Shown one piece after another: positions 39,697 to 51,621 of a stretch of DNA of 64,000 bases (position 1 is its first letter; the number at the start of each line of letters is the position of its first letter). The position numbers and the translations under genes were made by a program. Under the pieces are notes generated by a model, which searched no databases, was not told the origin of the DNA, and saw only the letters and a program-made list of their open reading frames with translations. The DNA is from Blastomyces gilchristii SLH14081 (taxonomy: Eukaryota; Ascomycota; Eurotiomycetes; Onygenales; Ajellomycetaceae), in NCBI RefSeq assembly GCF_000003855.2, contig NW_003101660.1, positions 626,774 through 690,773 of the forward strand, written 5' to 3'.

Positions 39697-40060
39697 ACAG
39701 TGTCTGAGATCAGAATCAGATTTTTTAATAGTTTTATTATTAATTTAACTGATCTCATTACACAGTTTTAACATTAGATACTAGTCTCATACTGTCTCAG
39801 TGAGACTTACTGTCTACTCTTATCACATTTTTCAAATGAGATCATGATTTTTACTTCTTAATTTAAATTATTTTTATTGCTTTAAATGACTTTAAATCTT
39901 ATTTGAGTGTTATCAAAAAGTGTTACTTTTTAAAAAATTAAAAATAGTCTAAAAAAAACCTTAAAATGTCTAAAAATAGTAACTTTATATCAAGAATGAA
40001 ACTAAATGAGACTAAATAAGATCACTTTCTCATTTTTTTCAAGTCATGATTTCATTTTAA

Positions 40061-40239
40061 TGTGATTCAAAGGTTGCTTGAGCCAGCGTATGATTACAGG
40101 CGTACGCCGGCTTCTTATATACTGTATGCTAAATTAATTGGTGGCTGCTATAACCTCTTTACATTCATAAGTATGTTCAGAAGTATGTTCAGAAGCAGCT
40201 GTATTATTATTCAGTGATTATACATTCTTCTGAATAACA
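40061..40239 (-). repeat. Left (3') LTR of element E, 179 bp
   Basis: The outer half keeps CpG and CpC (GGCGTACGCCGGC at about 40098-40110); the inner half is fully mutated. It has the same length as the right LTR. Confidence 0.92.
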
Positions 40240-40326
40240 TTCTCTCTCATCAGATTCAGTTATACTCATGTGATTATGATATACACTCTAGCTTCATGCG
40301 GATTAGCATGTCACTAGTATTTGTGA

Positions 40327-42231
40327 TTGTATAATCTATCTCTGATTCAGCTAGCATTCTGTGTACACTCTCACAAAGAAACTTTTACTATATTACATCA
40401 CTCATTCACTAACTTTTTTCATTCTTCAATCATCTTCTTCATTATTATTATCATTGAATGTTATCATCTTATTCAAGATTTCTACTTCTTCTTCTGTTCA
40501 ACACTTTCTATCTGTTCATCTATTACATTGTATATATTTCTGACAATGACTCTCTGTTTTCATAACAAGTGTTATTATAGTGCTCATATCAGGCAGTTTA
40601 TTAGTAGTAAGTGTAATATATTATGAAATGTGACTGAGACTTGTTTATCTTCTAATAATTATCAGAATATACTATTATAAATGATATATCTTCTTCATCT
40701 CTCTATATGTCTCTGACTCTCTTTTTTTTCAGTAAGTATCTAATCATATTTTTCTGATCATATTTTCTGATCATTTTGCATGGCTGCAGATACTAATATA
40801 TTTGTTTTAATTCATGTAGAATCTTTATATGTTAACAGATTCACATTCACTGATAATCATAATCTCAATATTGAATTATTGATCAAGAACTTAAAGAATG
40901 TGATAATGAAGAAATTGTCTGTGTTATATGTGACTGAGTCTCTCACATTTCTTCCTGCTCTCTCTGTTTCTTTCTCTGTCACTTTCTTTTAATCTTCTAC
41001 ACCTGTCTCTGTGTCTGATTCTCTCACTCTCACTACCTCTGTTTCTGTGACTCTTACTTCTACTACTTCTACTTTCTCTGATTCTGCTGTCTCTGCTTTC
41101 ATTACTAGCTCTCTCTATTTTAAGAGAATATTATATAGACTTAATAAATTATATTTCTTAGTATCTACACTCTCACTCTTCTTACTGATCTCTAGAATAA
41201 TTTATTATACAAAGACTGTATATAATATAACTATCTGAAGCTTAGTCACAGATGCTAATTATTATATTTATTTTAAATATTCATAATAAGATAATTATTT
41301 ATTTATATCAGAGAATCATTCTTCTCTTTAACAGTATTAAAATTATAAGTCTTTCTTTTTTTCTCTTCTCTTTCTAACACTGATTTTTCTGTTCTTAGAG
41401 AAAATCATTATGAGTTTTATTATACACAAAGTCATGACATTCACAGATATTAAGAAACTTTTTACAATTATTAAATTCAATATTACAGATATATTCACTC
41501 TGATAAATACTTTTGAAATGATTAATCTGTATCAGTCTATTCTCTGATATTTATCATTTAACTTTATAATACAGATGAAGAATATCTGTGTTTTCAGAAA
41601 TAGAAATATGAATATTATACTCTTTTATACTCATAGATGTGAGACTTATATATCTTGTCTAAGATATCATTATAAGAATAAGCTGTTTATACACTGTATT
41701 CTACTTTCTATATTCTTCTGTATCTCTCTCTCTCTTTCTGAGAAGCCTCATACATGTTGTAATTATATATACAATTCTAAGATCAGTAGATATTTATTCA
41801 GTAATTATTATCTCTGCTTTTACAGTTTTATATACTAATAATAGTTCTCAGTTACTTCAGCATTAGAGACTATTTTAATTGAAGATGATAATATCACTGA
41901 GACTATCTTCTCTCACTCTCAAGCTTCTCTCATCACTTTCTCTTTCTTCTCTGTAGAAAAGATGATGTACATATCAGATTGTAAGTATTCAGCTCTGAGT
42001 GACTCTTACTATTATTTATCTAATTCTGTATCTTCTTCTTATTTTATTTCTTCTATCTCTGCTCTCTCTGTTCTGACTTCTAATTCTATAGATCTCACAC
42101 TCTTCTTTAATTTTTCTATATGTATGTGTACACATTTCTATATTAGTATTTCAGTCAATCTTGTAATAAATGACATTAATGTCATACACAGAGTAGTAGA
42201 GAAATTGAAGATATATACAGTATTATTATAA
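40327..42231 (+). pseudogene. Element E antisense reading frame (opposite to pol), unknown function
   Basis: Five open stretches (40327-40626, 40780-40992, 41011-41238, 41575-41838, 41962-42231) all lie in the same plus-strand frame, on the strand opposite to pol, between integrase and the 3' LTR. Random DNA of this composition should have several times more stops. The translated text is Ser/Thr/Leu-rich, as expected if Pro codons (CCN) were mutated to TCN or CTN. A possible start is the ATG at 40780 (MAADTNIFVLIHVES). No domain recognised. It may be an extra antisense ORF of the element, captured sequence, or an effect of composition. Confidence 0.4.
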
Positions 42232-43254
42232 GAGCAGCTTACAGCTCTCAAATTTCTTACAGATCTCAAGTTTTGAGATTTTCTTTATTTTTAATATTTT
42301 TCAGGTGATGTGATGTTGAAAATAGATTAAATGTATAGTATATGAAAATGAATGAGATGTATATAATAATATTTATCTTTTACAGTCAATTCTTATAGTT
42401 AATAATTAATTCATTTTTCTTTGTCTGTTAGTCACTACTCTTACATAATCTCTATATAATACAGTGTTCAGTGACTAGGTTCAGCAGCTTTTATCTTTTA
42501 TAATTCTATCTCACACATTATACTGTCTCTCTTCACTTACTCAGATTACTATAATAAACAGTCTATTAAAATTAATCTTATCTGATCTCTGAGTATTCTC
42601 AGAGATTAAGATAACTTGATCTCATATATCTACAGATGTTTCAGATAATTCATTCTCTGTTATCTCTGTGATTGAACTGATATAAACAGTTAAATTCAAC
42701 TCTGAATTTCTTTTTCTTCTGCAATCTGATTCATATATAAGTCTGTTACTTTAAGACTACTCTTTACTATGTTATACTTACTATCTGCAGTACATTATTA
42801 TACAACTGACTATAGTTTCATCACTTATTAAAGTATAATATTCATCTGATTTCTTCATTTCTTCTCATTCTTTTCTTATAATTATGAAAAGATCAGAATA
42901 AGTAGAATTATCTGATTTATAAGCATCTATGATTTCTCTTACTTTGTGAGACTTTTTAATTATAAGTCTCTTCTTTTTCAATGCTGATAATAGTGCTGTG
43001 AATAATTATAATCTACTTAAGTCTTATATCTTTACTTTCATAAGTTATAAATCATTTATTAAGTTGTATAAGATCTGTCTCTCTGATTCCTTCAATGTGT
43101 AAGTTCTCAGAGAATGTGATTTAAGTATTTTATAGAGCTTAAATTATCTAGATTGAAACTTCTCAGAACTCTCATTATGTATGAGAACTCATATTCTCAT
43201 CTTAAGACTTAATTTCTTAACTAGTGAGTCTCATATTCTTTTCAATTGAATTGC

Positions 43255-45650
43255 TCAGTTCAGAAGTAACTTATTAGCTTTTATATGTACATGACTGATC
43301 TCTTTCAATCTTGATTCTGTGTCTGTAACTGTTGTATCTGTAACTACTGTTTCTGCTGTGTTCACAACTGATGCATCTATAATCAGTGTATCTGTAACTG
43401 CTGTTCTCTCTCTCACCTTTTTCAAAGCATTTCTCAGAATGCGCGGATGCAATTCATACAACAGGTAGAATGATGAATACTTGAAGACTACATGCTGTTG
43501 AATTCACATGACTAATAGTGTCTGTCTGAGATATTCATCTCATAGTCTTATAGACTTATTTACTTGATATTTTATCAGTATATTACTCAAGATTTTATTT
43601 AAGCATTTTATCTTTCTGTTTATCTACAGATGATATGATATTATTCTACAATGTCTTATCTATAACTGACTTATGAAATGTCTTATCATTTCTTCTACAA
43701 GATTCACACTGTTATTAGTTAGAATCTTGCACAGTATTTCATAGTTAATATAAATTTTATTATATAGAAACTTCATCATTATCTTCTCTATCATCTCTGA
43801 AACTACTTTTATAACTAATCAGTCAGTAGTGTAATTAATAGCAGTGATTATTCATTAATTTTTATTTAGTATTCACAGTAATATATCTATAAGATTCATT
43901 TTTCATTGTTTAAATAGTTGTATTATACACTTTATCTGATATTGTACTTTCTCATATTCTAACTCTTTCTTAGATTCTTTCATAATCTGATAATTCAGAC
44001 ACTTATAAGTATATATCTGAATATTCTCAGTCATGCTTGATCAGTATACTCTTAATTTAAGTATACTTATAAGTTCAGAGCTTTCTAAGTAACTGAATTC
44101 CTTGTATATATAAGTTACTAAGTTATATTTAAATAAATATTCTAGATAGAGAGCTTCTGCATATTCTAGATTATAGTAAAGCATAATATTATTTTTCAAT
44201 TTTCTCAGCTTAAAGTTCAGAAGCATCTCTTCTACTACTTTTATAAGATACTTATTATTTAATATCTTATCATTCTTTAAGTAAGAGATTATTATATTCA
44301 CTCATTCTGATTTCTTACACTCTCTTAGTGTGTTTAATATGAACTTCTCTTATATCTAATTTATAGAACTCTCACTCATGAAATCAGATCTGTGACTGAT
44401 TGTATCAGATATCACAGTATTCAATTTCTTTCAGTATTTAATATAAAGATTATACACTTAAAACTTCAAGATTCAATATACTAAGTATTTAAAAGATTTT
44501 ATTATTAATTATAGATAGATAAGACTTTCATAATCTGTGATTATTATTATTATATATCTGTTATTAATATATTTATTTTATAACATCAGTATATACTTGA
44601 TTATTAGTAATTTCTTTTTATACACTGAGTAATTGAGCTTAGTATCTGATAGTTTTCTATTATTATATATCACTAAGTACAGCTTGCTATTCTTACTCAT
44701 CTGTAGAAGAGTATCTCTAATAGCTTATTCAGATATATTTGTCTTAATATAGAAAGATTTATTATAATCTAATTAAATAAGTATTAAGAATATTATTATA
44801 TATTCTCTCAGTGTGAGAAAAGTCTCTTTATATACAGTATTTTAAATAATTGAATAAAACTTCTTCTTTTACAGATTTATATCTATTTCTTTTAAGAGAT
44901 CTGAGAGTGATATAGATATTCATATAAAATTCTTGATAAATCTATAATAATATAAGATTAACTTAAGAAACTATTATATATAGTATACATTTCTTAGTTA
45001 TAATTAATTCACTATAACATTCAATTTCTTCAGAATGAGATATATATAGTTATTACTTACTATATATTCTATAAACTTTAACTCTTTCATTTCAAATATA
45101 TACTTTATTAATTTGATATAGAGCTTATACTCTGTCAGAGTTATAAGCACTTTATCAAGATACTTCAGATATTTATTATATAAGTTTAAAAAGACTAGAA
45201 TATTATCAAGATATACAAGATATAAGATTTCATTCTGTTTATAAAGAATTGTATTCATTATTATTTAGAAGATAATAGATATATTTATCAGACTGAATAA
45301 TATTATCAGGAATTTAAACTTCTCTTATTATATATTAAACATAGTTTATAGAACTGATAGTTTATTTACATAGATTTATCAGTATTCTGAGAGAAGATTA
45401 ATCTTTGATAGATATCAGATATTTTTAACTGTATTCAACTGTTATTGAATCTGTAGTAGTGAATATTCATTCTTGATTATAAGCTTATTAAGTGTTTAAT
45501 AATTGATATATATTCATCACTTCTCATCTGTTTTTTTTATAAATAGAACTGAAAAGTCTCATGTACTTGATAAGAGTTATATAAGATTATATTTTAAAAG
45601 ATCTGTGATCTGACATTTCTGTTCTTTAAGATATATTTATAATAGAGAAT
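43255..45650 (-). pseudogene. Element E pol remnant (RT, RNase H, integrase)
   Basis: Minus strand. RT lies at 45004-45650 with the catalytic box YLDNILVF near 45190-45215, mutated from YLDD, followed by ELKFIEYIVS. An integrase zinc-binding-like region is at 44041-44301 (YNLVTYIYKEFSYLE). The integrase core is at about 43470-43990; it reads WIITAINYTT if one stop is taken as a former Trp, then LTNNSVNLVEE with Asp-to-Asn changes. The C-terminal end at 43255-43461 is Thr/Val-rich. Not functional. Confidence 0.75.
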
Positions 45651-46609
45651 ACATATTCTGATTGACTGATTTCATATTCTCTATATCAATCTTATATATA
45701 AATTCTTATTTCAGTAGTAATTTCAGTGAAAGATCTGTTTAAAAGATCTTCTTATACTTCTTCAGAAGCTTCTTCATATACTTATTCTTTTATATATTCT
45801 TTATCTTAATTTTCTTCACTTTCAGATTCTGTATAATATACAGAATACTTTCAGATAAGATCTTATAAATTATTCTCTTTATTTATTAATATATAAGCAG
45901 ATTTAACTCTTCTATATCAGAGATGTGAAATGTTCTTCTCATATCAATTAATAGAATTATATGAACTGTTTTCTTCTTATCAGTTAACTGTATATAATAT
46001 GTATATTATTGAATCTACAGATTGAATCTTTGAAATTAATTAAGTTTAAGAATAAGATTGTATTTCATATTCTGCAGCTCTTATATCTAAATATAGTAAG
46101 ATTATTCTCTGAAGTGTAAGAGAACTCTCACTCTTATAGATAATATTAAATATCAGTTATTAGATAATCTTATATATTGAGAATTCTTTACTTAACAGAT
46201 TTCTTTCAGTCTTTAAATTATATAATTATTAATATATTATATAGAAGCTTCTATATCTGTTAATACTTTTACAGCTATCTCTCAATTCTTACTTAAGTAC
46301 TTCTTATACATTAATATTTCAAGTCTTAAGATATTGAAATGAGTGTCTGCTTCATTCTCATCTGTATTTTATTTAAAAGCCTGCTTTCTCTTAATATTTA
46401 CAGAATTCAGAGAGTTATTTAATATAAATATCTCTTTTATTTTAAAGACTTTTTATAGAATATTAGTAAGTGTCTCTGAGCTCACTAATTTTATTAGTTT
46501 TTTAACTCTCTTACTTCTCTTAACTGTGTATACTATGTATAATTCTTTATATTATAATTCTGATATCTGTAGTTGAAGCAAGCTTAATACTTATAATATT
46601 AAGCCCCGG

Positions 46610-46680
46610 TGGCTGAATGGTTAATGCGGCCACCCGGTAGCACCTTGGCGTGGGAAACCAAGGCGCGTGGGTTCGAAACC
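46610..46680 (+). promoter_or_regulatory. Pol III internal promoter (A and B boxes) of the SINE
   Basis: The A box TGGCTGAATGG and B box GGTTCGAAACC are spaced as in class II tRNA genes. I cannot fold a clean acceptor stem and anticodon arm, so this is a tRNA-like promoter rather than a working tRNA gene. Confidence 0.7.
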
Positions 46681-46916
46681 CGCAGGGAATACATTAAATC
46701 CGGAACTCAAGCACCTCAGGTTTCTAATAAATACAGAGGTGTACAAATCACTTCAATGAATTGCTCTATGTTTCTGAGCTGGGAAGTTATTATTGCATGT
46801 ATCTAATTGTCACTTCTTTGTATTTTCCTATGTTCTTGTTATCTTGATGTGGTCTTAATACCTGTATTTCCTTCTGTATAATCAACACTTGACCTGTATT
46901 TAACATCACGCAAGAA

Positions 46917-46944
46917 CTCATCATAAGCTCCGCTTGCATATGAG
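46917..46944 (+). other. SINE 3' stem-loop
   Basis: CTCAT...AAGC pairs with GCTT...ATGAG around a short loop, about 15 bases before the (GAATAA/AAT)n tail. It sits in the same place, relative to the tail, as the LINE hairpin although the stem sequence differs. Confidence 0.4.
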
Positions 46945-48560
46945 TATAATGAAAGAATAAGAATAATAATAATAATAATAACTTATAATATTAAGATTTT
47001 CACTCAGAGAATCTCTTTTTCAGAGAATTCAGTACTTTAATAATAATATTCAGATCTAGATTTATTATATCTGAGTGTATAACTTATATTATAGAAGTCT
47101 AATTATCTATTCTTTACTAAGATATACTTAATTACAGTATTTTCTATTATAATTGACTTACTTATTTCTATATAATAAGAATACTATATACTTCTTTCAT
47201 TATATCTGATTATAAAGTTAAGTATTTTCATTTCACTCTTAACTTAGATATAAGATCATGAATAAAGATCTATAAATAGAAAAATATTAAAAGCTTTTTA
47301 TTTAATATAAAATAGTATAAGCTGAAGTATATAAAGTATAATATAAGATTACTTATTTATCTATACTTAGTAAAGTATTTATAATATTTATCTTATATAT
47401 TCATTTTCTCAAAGTTGTGTAAGATTTATTTGAAAAACTTATTTTATATTTATAAGAATAAATATTATTCTGAGTCTGTGAAATTTATCTTTTTATTAAT
47501 TATTTATAATGACTTTGCTTTTTTATATAGAAATGTAATAGATTTTAAAACTTATTAAAATTTTATTAACTATCTATCTATAAGTTTATATTCAATCTGA
47601 TAATATAATTATATCTGACTTAGTCAGCTGATTACAGTATTATTTTTTCAGTTATTATTAAAGCTTAATAACTCTGATAGATTTTCTAACTTAATATATT
47701 TTATACTTGAATTCTTATTCTGTATAGTGATCTCAGATAATATATATACTTCTGAAGAGATTATAAACAATTATAATAAGATTTTCAGATTCAGTGTAAT
47801 TATCTATCTATATAAATATTTAATCTTCTATTATAGATCTAAGATCTGATTTTCTCTATTCATATTAATAATAATAATTATATCAGTGAAGCTTTTCATA
47901 GTAAATACTTAATTTACAGTGAATATTAATTATTATTTAATTTTTATCTCAGTCTGTTACTGTGTATACAAGATCTTGATTTTATTTAGAATTCTTATAT
48001 ATGTATAAAGCTTTAATTCTAGTTCAGTAGTCTCAGTTATTTTTCTTACTACTTTAAGTAAACTCTGTAAGAGATTCTGTATATCTTTCAGTTTAAATAG
48101 CAGAGAAGAGTATTATTTATATTAACTAGAGAAGATATTTATTTCAGTAATTTCTTATTAATTGTATAATATCTATTATTATATTACTATATTGTTATAT
48201 TACTATCTTGTTATATAATTTCTATTATTATTATATAACTTCAGTGATAATCATCTCTTCTTTTTATTCTTCTTTTAGATAGAGAGTGAACTTTTTTGAA
48301 TCTTATTCACTGTTTTTATTTTCTTTCTCACATCTTATCTATTCATGTATTATATATAATATTTATCTGAATGTGAAGTTTTCTCTTAATAAGTGAAGCA
48401 GTATTAATCAGATACTCTTTTACTTACTACTTTATATATACTATCTTTTGAGATGTTCTAGAACTATACTGATATGATAACTATGAATCACTTTATAGAT
48501 GAAATTATCACATTCTGAAGAAGCCTGCACTTCTCACTGATTTTTAAACATGCTATCAGA

Positions 48561-48739
48561 TGTTATTCAAAGATTGCTTGAGTCAGTGTACAATTACAGA
48601 TGTACACCGGCTTCTTATATACTGTACACTAAATTAATTGGTGGCCGCTATGGCCCCTTTACATTCGTAAGCGTGTTCAGAAGCGTGTTCAGAAGCGGCC
48701 GCGTTATTATCCGGCAGTCGTACGTTCTTCCGAACCACA
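48561..48739 (-). repeat. Right (5') LTR of element E, 179 bp
   Basis: The outer part (about 48600-48739) is unmutated and GC-rich, and includes the tandem 12-mer AAGCGTGTTCAG twice followed by AAGCGGCCGCG. The inner first 45 bases are partly mutated. Confidence 0.92.
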
Positions 48740-48870
48740 TTAAGATCTAATATATAGTCACTTTGCATGTTTTTTTAATGACTAGTCCCAGCGGGATTCA
48801 TGCCAAGAAATGTATGAGACCAGATCAAATGAGATCAAACATGAAATTCATGGTCCCGGCGGCCAGTCTA

Positions 48871-49140
48871 GTAATGAGAGAAGATTATAATACCTGAGTT
48901 CTCTGAGTGTAGTATTGAAGACAGACAGCTGTAGAAGTAGTAGAACACTGTAAAGAAATAAATTGATTAAGAGACTGATTTTGTAAGCAGTGAACACAGG
49001 CTTTTGATGTATTATTCATTCTTGAGAATCTATGAAAGGTGGTTGATCAGATGCATTATCTATTCAAGGGTCTGTACAGAGTAGATTGTTGATCAGATGT
49101 GTTATAGAATCTATTCAAGGATCTGTATGGAGTAGATGGT
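48871..49140. repeat. Isochore edge with a tandem duplication of 46-51 bp
   Basis: Two direct copies, each starting TTGATCAGATG at 49043 and 49089 and each containing CTATTCAAGG and CTGTA(C/T)(A/G)GAGTAGAT. Composition changes from AT-rich to ordinary just to the right. No gene seen. Confidence 0.6.
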
Positions 49141-51621
49141 ATGGTAGTGCAATGTCACGGGATTGCACTTCACTTAATTCTACACCAATCAGTGGGCTGT
49201 ATTCACGCCAAGAACCTCAAAAAGGAAATTCTCCACTTTTAATGACCAGGGTTTTCATCATATATTTGCTTCGCTTCGCTCCGCAAATAATAAGTTTCTC
49301 GGTTATTTAAACCGATATCTCTCGCTCATATCAGTGAAGCTGATGCTGAAGTTGATGTGATGCTGCTGGAGTACATACATACTGTGTAGTACTCCATCCC
49401 GGCCTCAGGGTGTGAGAGACCTTTGCATGGATGTGTTGTTCCTGTAGCTTGTATCCCTTGCAGCGCCCTGGGGGGAAGGATAATAGCGAAAACGCTCGCT
49501 ACCCTGGCCGAAGGAGGGGTTCCGTCACAAGCTCATCACAATCACATTCATGAACTCTTATCCTGGAAGAGCACTAGGGAACTGGTAGGATGGGAGAGCG
49601 AGATGTGTGGGAGGTTTTGAGATATGGAGTATACAGCGTATACACATATATATATATATATCCTACTGTACGGATCAACCGCGAGCATGGAGATACTGTG
49701 AAACGAACGCCTGGTATGTATGTATGCACATGTACATGTACGCTGTAGTTATCAAAAAGATAAACCACGCAAATCGAATACTATTAATTGATCATGAATC
49801 CACCCACCGTCACCAAAGGTTGTTGTTTATGATCATTCGCTTTTCACAGCCCCGTAATCCGTACTAGCATCGTCGATTACTGATTACGGAGTACTGGGGA
49901 AGGGACTGAAGGGAAGCTGGTGGGCCAGTGATCAGCAGTTGGACCGGAGCGAGCGCAAGGGGCGGCCTGGGTACTGGGAAATAATATTACGCTGTATTAT
50001 TATTAACTTCTAGCAACCAGTTGTTCCCGAAACTTTGTGCGTACACAGAGTAGTATTAAGTAGTAAGTTTGGTAGAGATTGATAGTAGTAACATGGGTTT
50101 CGTAGGTGCAGGTCTGAGAGAGGCTCTTCTTGTTCTTCTTCTTCTTCTTCTTCTTCTTTTTCCAAGACTATGCGTATGTAGAGTACTTCCTCCTGGGTAT
50201 GTATGGTATGGTGGTCTAGGCGATGGAATAATGGAGAGGGCAGGGGAGGAGGTGGCGGAGGGGATTTTCAAGGATAAACAACGAGATCTACAAAGGGGTT
50301 GTCCATAACCCACAAACATAACATGGCAATAGTTTCTCCGTAACTACATCCGCCCAGTACTTGGTAGTTTTTGTGGCCGGCCAGTCAATTGTGATACAGA
50401 TGGATGGATGGATCCCTGTGCCTGTCAACTCAATCTGAAACATGTTCATCTTGGCGGCCTGGAGGCTGTCTGGTCTGTCACTTGTTGCTGTGAATTATCA
50501 TTTTGCTAGATTCATGATATTTCTGCCGACATACGCAGCACGGAGAGACTCGGTATTATTGGGTGGTGGGATCCTTGTCTGATACATACATATATATATA
50601 TATCAAGAGAGAGAGAGGGAACTGATAAGGTAGGAAACTCCTCCATCCTGAAAGCCTCATAGACAGGAGACTTTTTTTTTATTAGCTCTTCTAATGAAAA
50701 TTTGAAAGCCAAAAGGAAAAGAAGAAAAGAAGAAAAAGAAAAAGAAAAAGAAAAAAAGAAAAATAAGAAAAGAAAAATAAGAGCCATTCATCAATTGCAG
50801 AACATTCAGTTTTCTTTTTCTCTTTCTTTCTCTTTCCTTTTTTTGAGAATGGCCTTGCCTAGTTCAGGTTGGTTGATTATTGAAGATGATTGCTCAGATA
50901 GGAAGGAAAAAAGAAAGAAAGAAAGAAAGAAAAGCGAAAAGAAAAGAAAAGACAATTTTATTGTCTTGACTCAGTTTCACACTGGCAAAGTAAAGTCAGA
51001 TTCTGATAACTCTCACCAACGGCGAAGCAACAGCTAGCAGTAGCGAGCAGTAGCACTCAATATCATTCAGGATAACCTGCTAAAACCCATCTGTTATTTC
51101 CTGTGTATCACGATTATTTCGCTTTCCGCATCATCTTCCCATAAGTTACAACGCGAGGGCATCAATTGACTTTTTTTTACCCCTGAGTTTCAACTCGCTC
51201 TAGCTATCTATGCGACCATGCTTCTAGTGGCCCCCGTCTTACAACGCCATCTATGTATGTACGCAGCCGTACCATACAGGACACTTCCCAGCTAGCCCCG
51301 CAGTCCAACCACTCACCCGGCTCCATTCCTGGGCTGCCAATTGGTCAGACGAGGCAAAAAGGGATACAGATAGGTATTCGGATTTCAACAAAAAATAATA
51401 AAAAAAATAATAAAAAAAAGGAGTAAGAATAGTTTCCAACACACGGACGCCGACATATAACTATCCACTTCGCCGCCATGGAATCTGTATCATACGCAAG
51501 CGTAGGTCAGTCAGTAATTAGGCGAAGTTCCTGCACTTCCTTTCCATAGAAACAGAGCTTGGGTCGTAATGTGGATTAGGGGATAGAGAGCATCCGATTT
51601 TCATTCATAATATAGCAAAAC

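Larger units (their letters stand above)
46604..46980 (+). mobile_element. tRNA-derived SINE, almost unmutated, inserted in element E
   Basis: A 377-bp unit flanked by the perfect 15-bp duplication ACTTATAATATTAAG at 46589-46603 and 46981-46995. Its head contains an RNA polymerase III A box (TGGCTGAATGG, 46610-46620) and B box (GGTTCGAAACC, 46670-46680). The body is about 300 bp and the tail is (GAATAA)(AAT)n. CpG and CpC are at ordinary frequency, in sharp contrast to the host. The ATG-initiated open frame at 46609-46806 is incidental. The 3' end resembles that of the LINEs here, which probably supplied the transposition machinery. Confidence 0.92.
40061..48739 (-). mobile_element. Element E: Ty3/gypsy LTR retrotransposon (family 3)
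   Basis: Two 179-bp LTRs (40061-40239 and 48561-48739) begin TGT and end ACA, and are flanked by TTAA at 40057-40060 and 48740-48743. Pol runs on the minus strand. A SINE lies inside at 46604-46980. The purine tract next to the left LTR (complement of 40240-40250) agrees with minus orientation. The gag region should lie at about 46,990-48,550, but I could not identify it. Confidence 0.92.
39697..48870. mobile_element. MITE copy 3, split by element E (pieces 39697-40060 and 48744-48870)
   Basis: Same orientation as MITE copy 1. The left piece is 364 bp and the right piece 127 bp after one TTAA duplication is discounted. Together they make 491 bp, exactly 506 minus the first 15 bp, which are missing. 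The right end CCAGTCTA is intact. No 8-bp duplication is found, consistent with loss of the left end. Confidence 0.88.

Noticed and set aside
42300..43250. Further gene remnant between element E's antisense frame and integrase
   Set aside because: The sequence is AT-rich with stops in all frames I read; no domain could be supported.
46609..46806. Possible working tRNA gene or small protein gene at the SINE head
   Set aside because: A and B boxes are present, but no clean acceptor stem or anticodon arm could be folded, and the unit has a 15-bp target duplication and an (AAT)n tail. It is a SINE.
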